A stretch of DNA of 64,000 nt from Cenococcum geophilum 1.58 (Eukaryota; Ascomycota; Dothideomycetes; Gloniales; Gloniaceae). Positions within the stretch are counted from its first letter, which is position 1. Each line of letters begins with the position of its first letter. Position numbers and translations under genes: made by a program. The DNA is taken from assembly GCA_001692895.1 (NCBI GenBank), contig KV748285.1:124001-188000 (forward strand). Reading direction: 5' to 3'. The notes below the pieces were generated by a model that worked only from the letters and a program-made list of their open reading frames with translations, had not been told where the DNA came from and ran no database searches. This document shows positions 60,649 through 64,000 of this stretch, piece by piece.

Positions 60649-61881
60649 ATGGCTGCGAGTAACAATGGAACCGCGAGTAAGCCAACTACTTCTTTAGACT
60701 CTTTAACGGCGTCCTCGACCGACCCCTTGGTATCATCGTCTTCCATTTTAACAATGACTTCTTCAGCGGTAGTGACATCTTCCTCACCACCACCAAGCTC
60801 CACGCCTGTCTCCCTCTCTTCCGACGTTTCGACTCCAGCACCGTCATCGAACCCCCCGCCATCATCAACGCCTCCACCGTCGTCCGCCAATGTGGTCATC
60901 TCTGTAGCCGCGTCCTCGGTTCCTCCATCTACACACATCATAACCTCTGTCATAACGGAGTCAGCATCTACTCCAGGAGGTACCCCTAATACCATCATCG
61001 TAACTATCACCACACCGCCCTCAGAGACGTCTGCTGTTGTTGTCGTTCCTTCATCAACACAATCTTCAAAATCTTCATCGACATCAGAACCCGCAACACT
61101 CCAATCTCAAAATTCCAAGTCCACGACTGGCGGAGGACTATCAGTAGGTGGTAGGACTGCGGTTGCCGTAGTCGTTCCTGTGGTTGTTGTCGCTTTGCTG
61201 GTGCTTGCTGGGATATTCTTGTGGAGAAGACGCAAACAAAGGAAGAATGCCGAAGAAGCAAGAAGGAAAGAGGTGGAAGAATACGGCTTCAACCCAAATA
61301 ACGATCCTACGCTGCCTGCAGTTGGCGTTACCGGATCAGAGATGGCAGAAAATCAAAGCGGCTACCGAGGTTGGGGAAATACCACGAATCCATCCAACCG
61401 AAAGGCGTCCACAACTCTATCTGGCGGATTAACTGGTATATCGGATAGTAGCAGCAATCCAGGAGGACACCCAAGTCCAGGCTCTCCAACACAAGGCACG
61501 CACTCAGATGGACACTCGGTTGACCCGTTGATGACCGGTCGACGGGAAACAATGGACTCTGAAACCATTGGCGCTCTTGGAGCTGCTCCAGCTGCCGGCG
61601 CGAACCGATCAGACATCCACCGAGGACCATCGAATGCATCATCGTCATACTCTGCCGCCGGTCGGTCAGACAACTCTGGAGAAGTACAAATAAACTCGGG
61701 TAACCAACAGGATTACTACAACGATCCTGGCTACTACCAGCCCGGGCCTTATGGAGATAACCCGTACGGTGGAGGACAGCAGCCTGTCATTCGAGATGTG
61801 CAGGCGCGGCGTAACACCAGGATTGAGAATCCCTCAGTCTTTCCCCAGCAAGGAAATTCTGGCATTGCGCAGAACTTCTAA
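60649..61881 (+). CDS. Mid2/WSC-like single-pass cell-surface protein
   Basis: A single exon encodes 410 residues. Residues 1 to about 160 are almost entirely Ser/Thr/Pro/Val, as in O-mannosylated stress sensors. One transmembrane helix follows (TAVAVVVPVVVVALLVLAGIFLW), then the stop-transfer RRRRKQRKN. The cytosolic tail (about 220 residues) is Gly/Asn/Ser-rich and ends in Tyr/Gly/Pro repeats (DYYNDPGYYQPGPYGDNPYGGG). No WSC cysteine domain and no obvious N-terminal signal peptide are present, which points to a Mid2-like, type I reverse-anchor topology or to a missed upstream exon. A role as a wall-stress sensor is inferred from architecture alone. Confidence 0.75.
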   Translation: MAASNNGTASKPTTSLDSLTASSTDPLVSSSSILTMTSSAVVTSSSPPPSSTPVSLSSDVSTPAPSSNPPPSSTPPPSSANVVISVAASSVPPSTHIITSVITESASTPGGTPNTIIVTITTPPSETSAVVVVPSSTQSSKSSSTSEPATLQSQNSKSTTGGGLSVGGRTAVAVVVPVVVVALLVLAGIFLWRRRKQRKNAEEARRKEVEEYGFNPNNDPTLPAVGVTGSEMAENQSGYRGWGNTTNPSNRKASTTLSGGLTGISDSSSNPGGHPSPGSPTQGTHSDGHSVDPLMTGRRETMDSETIGALGAAPAAGANRSDIHRGPSNASSSYSAAGRSDNSGEVQINSGNQQDYYNDPGYYQPGPYGDNPYGGGQQPVIRDVQARRNTRIENPSVFPQQGNSGIAQNF

Positions 61882-63278
61882 ATTGTATTTTTCCTATGCT
61901 TGTACTCTGCGTTCTTGCATTTTCACTCTCGTCAATCTCTGAATATCACGGCGGCGTCCTGAAGTGTTTCCTCTATGCATGTTTAACCGGGCTGCGTGCA
62001 CACAGCCCTGCCCTCCTCCACTGGAGCGGGCTAATACTACCTAATCTATGCTCCCAAAAGCAAGCTTCGCAGACGTCATGTCTCCGAGTCTCTCAGCTAA
62101 CCTCCTTCTGCTCGCTCTCGTCGTCATTACCATCAAGCATCTCATGAATCTTCTTCGTGGCCGCTTCGCATTCACGCGCACACACGTCGCTCTAACCAGC
62201 CTCTTTGTAATATTGTCTACCTTCCAAATACGAAGCTCAACCATCTCTATCGATATCAATATCAATATCAATACCAATATCCTTTCATTATTCCTCTCTT
62301 CTTGACCGAAAAGACTCCCCGGGGGTTTTTTTTCGGACCTCTGTGCACAATCTCTCGCTCCATCGGGCTCTTTCGAAACTGTCGTTCGCGTACTGTATTG
62401 CTGTCTCCCTTTCTTGGGTTCTGGGAGGATTTCCTCGGTCGGGGGCTCGGACTGCTGAATACCTTTCTGGCTGGCCGGACGGCGCGTGCAGCACCCGCTT
62501 CAGCTGTTTTTTTTTTCTTACCGCCACGCCTATGCGCGGGTGTGGTGGCCCTTTTTTGGTCAAGTTTTGGTGATGGACTGGTGGTTGTAAGGTTTTGCAG
62601 GGGTGTGCGTCGTGCACAGGGAGTGTTTAGGAGGGGTTGAGGTGGTCGCCGGGCGATCTTTGGTGGTTCTTTCGGGTTTATGTGGTGGATTTATGGCTGA
62701 GGAATGGAATGATGGGACAGCTTCTATAGGCAGGGAATAGATACTCCTGTTTTACTTTTATCATGGATGGGGCTCCTCTTAGTGATATTCTCGCCTTGGA
62801 GTTGGGATTTTGCCGTCCTCTGTAAGTGCTAGCAATGGTTATGTTGAGTCGGATTATAATTAATTGTGTCTAGGAATCATCGTGGAGATTCGGGTCAAGT
62901 TGCTACCGGAAAGAAGTCACCCCGCGAACACGAGATCAGGAGGTTCCAAGTGAATTTGTTGTATGACTTTTGAAGAGTGTAGGAAGATGCTAAACTACTC
63001 CGATATTTAAAGCGTGAGTGAAGACTCGTTCAAAACCACCATGCCTCTCCTTCCATATAACCTGGAAAATTGAAGCCCGCCATACCGAACCTCCTACCAG
63101 AAGATGCCGAGCCAGAGATATCATGTCGGGAATATCCGATCAAGCCCACAATCGTCCTTAATGTATCGTATTTAGTGTCCTAAAGCATACTAATTAGATT
63201 GAATCTATTTATGTAATCCATAAGTCAATCCATTGGAGTTATGAAGAGCTTTAGGTCATCAAAACCCTATGGGTGCAT
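61882..63278. other. intergenic with simple-sequence runs
   Basis: ATATCAATATCAATATCAAT at about 62252-62285 is a short microsatellite; T runs occur at 62327-62334 and 62508-62518. Open frames here show no domain. No gene seen. Confidence 0.45.
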
Positions 63279-64000
63279 CTAAGAATACCGCAATCCACGC
63301 TGGCGTTTTTTTTGACACTCTTTCTTCTCTTTTTCATTGGCGTGATCGTGGTAGTCACAGAGGTCGAAATCGGGAAAAACTTCCTCACTCCGGATTACAT
63401 ATCTGTATCTCGCCAGAACAGCATGAAAGATCTCGTGCGTCCAAAGCAATTCATCTTCGGGTGTCAAAACCGATCTGTTTTCGCAGTACTGGTGAACCAA
63501 CAGCTTGGGTAACAACGACTTATCAGGAAGCGACTCGAATGCCATCTTAATAGTCTCAGCAGTGGGTATTTTTCCTGTATGCTTAAAATATGCGAACATC
63601 GTGTCGATAGTATCTCGTTGTAGGTCTGGGATATCATATCGATCTGCGAAGATGTGTATTTTAATAATTTCGTGTTGGTCCAGGAAGCTTCCGTGCTCTT
63701 CTCCGTCCTTATCTTCTGCATAGTGTGACTCCTTCTGTCCAGGAAGGTTCCGTTGGTAGAGCCAATCTACGAAAACATCGAACGTCTCCCCCGTCACATC
63801 TTCTAGATGGAGTTGTTTCTCCTCTGCCTCTTTAAAAGACCCAGTAAATACCGCACGGAAGTATCCAGAACAGTGCGCCAACAGATCTTCATGAATATAG
63901 TGGGCTTTTTTCTCCTGACCGACCTCAATGGTGACGATTGTATGTGTTGCAGACCTATATTACTTGTGAATATCCCTCAGAGAGCGCTATCTTTTTGGGC
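63279..64000 (-). CDS. BTB/POZ-domain protein, 5' end outside the window
   Basis: The terminal exon of a minus-strand gene; the stop is at 63279. It carries a BTB core: THTIVTIEVGQEKKAHYIHE then LLAHCSGYFRAVFTGSF, EAEEKQLHLEDV, FDVFVDWLYQRNLP, and after it IKIHIFADRYDIPDLQRDTI, the standard BTB-to-helix order of fungal proteins with this fold. The exon seems to open at an AG near 63957 (a TATAG acceptor), so an upstream exon should lie beyond base 64000. Fungal BTB proteins of this form are adaptor-like but mostly uncharacterised. The C-terminal tail is very Lys/Arg-rich. Confidence 0.8.

Noticed and set aside
61362-61673. Antisense frames under the Mid2-like gene
   Set aside because: Shadows of the Ser/Gly-rich coding strand.

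Overview
The window is nuclear DNA of a filamentous ascomycete (Pezizomycotina; Leotiomycetes is possible but not shown). Genes are interrupted by many short introns (about 45-70 nt) with GTRNGT donors, CTRAY branch sites and YAG acceptors. The gene content also fits: a fungal rhodopsin-like domain protein, an Rsp5-type HECT ligase, an Asp f 7-like wall protein, a NACHT (NLR-like) protein, Ima1, Nem1 and Alg14. About 25 protein genes could be modelled, most by joining exons by eye. No tRNA, rRNA or CRISPR was seen.

Layout. 1-5 kb: an inverted-repeat element, an SCP2-type thiolase and an ABC1/ADCK1-like mitochondrial kinase. 5.8-8.7 kb: the Rsp5/HulA-type C2-WW3-HECT ubiquitin ligase (10 exons). 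10-14 kb: a GPI-anchored 8-cysteine protein, two MITE-like elements and a membrane-anchored prenylcysteine-oxidase-like enzyme. 15.2-18.6 kb: a 15-exon, fully open transposase-like gene (probably MULE superfamily). 19.5-22.1 kb: a fungal-rhodopsin-domain protein fused to a FucP-like sugar transporter. 23-28 kb: mitochondrial glutaredoxin, an unknown coiled-coil protein and cytochrome c peroxidase. 28.8-31.7 kb: a gene-poor island of nested MITE-like elements. 32-36 kb: an F-box-like protein and a Dal5-type MFS permease. 36.5-43.1 kb is a dense housekeeping block: a poly-Q protein, ribosomal protein uS12 (Rps23), Ima1, mitoribosomal uL24m and Alg14. 43.9-51.5 kb: a NACHT protein, Nem1 and eIF2B beta. 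52.1-54.2 kb: a single-gene fusion of a short-chain dehydrogenase and a NodB polysaccharide deacetylase. 57.4-64 kb: an Asp f 7-like protein, a small HVA1-TUDOR-like protein with a MITE in its first intron, a Mid2/WSC-like membrane protein and a BTB protein cut by the window end.

The genes do not form one pathway, and no secondary-metabolite cluster was recognised. Four themes stand out. Two multidomain fusions join enzymes or transporters to unrelated modules (rhodopsin-MFS and SDR-deacetylase). One large, intron-rich transposase gene is still open. One TA-flanked MITE family, with ends starting TCCCTTAACCCG, is present in several copies, one of them inside an intron.
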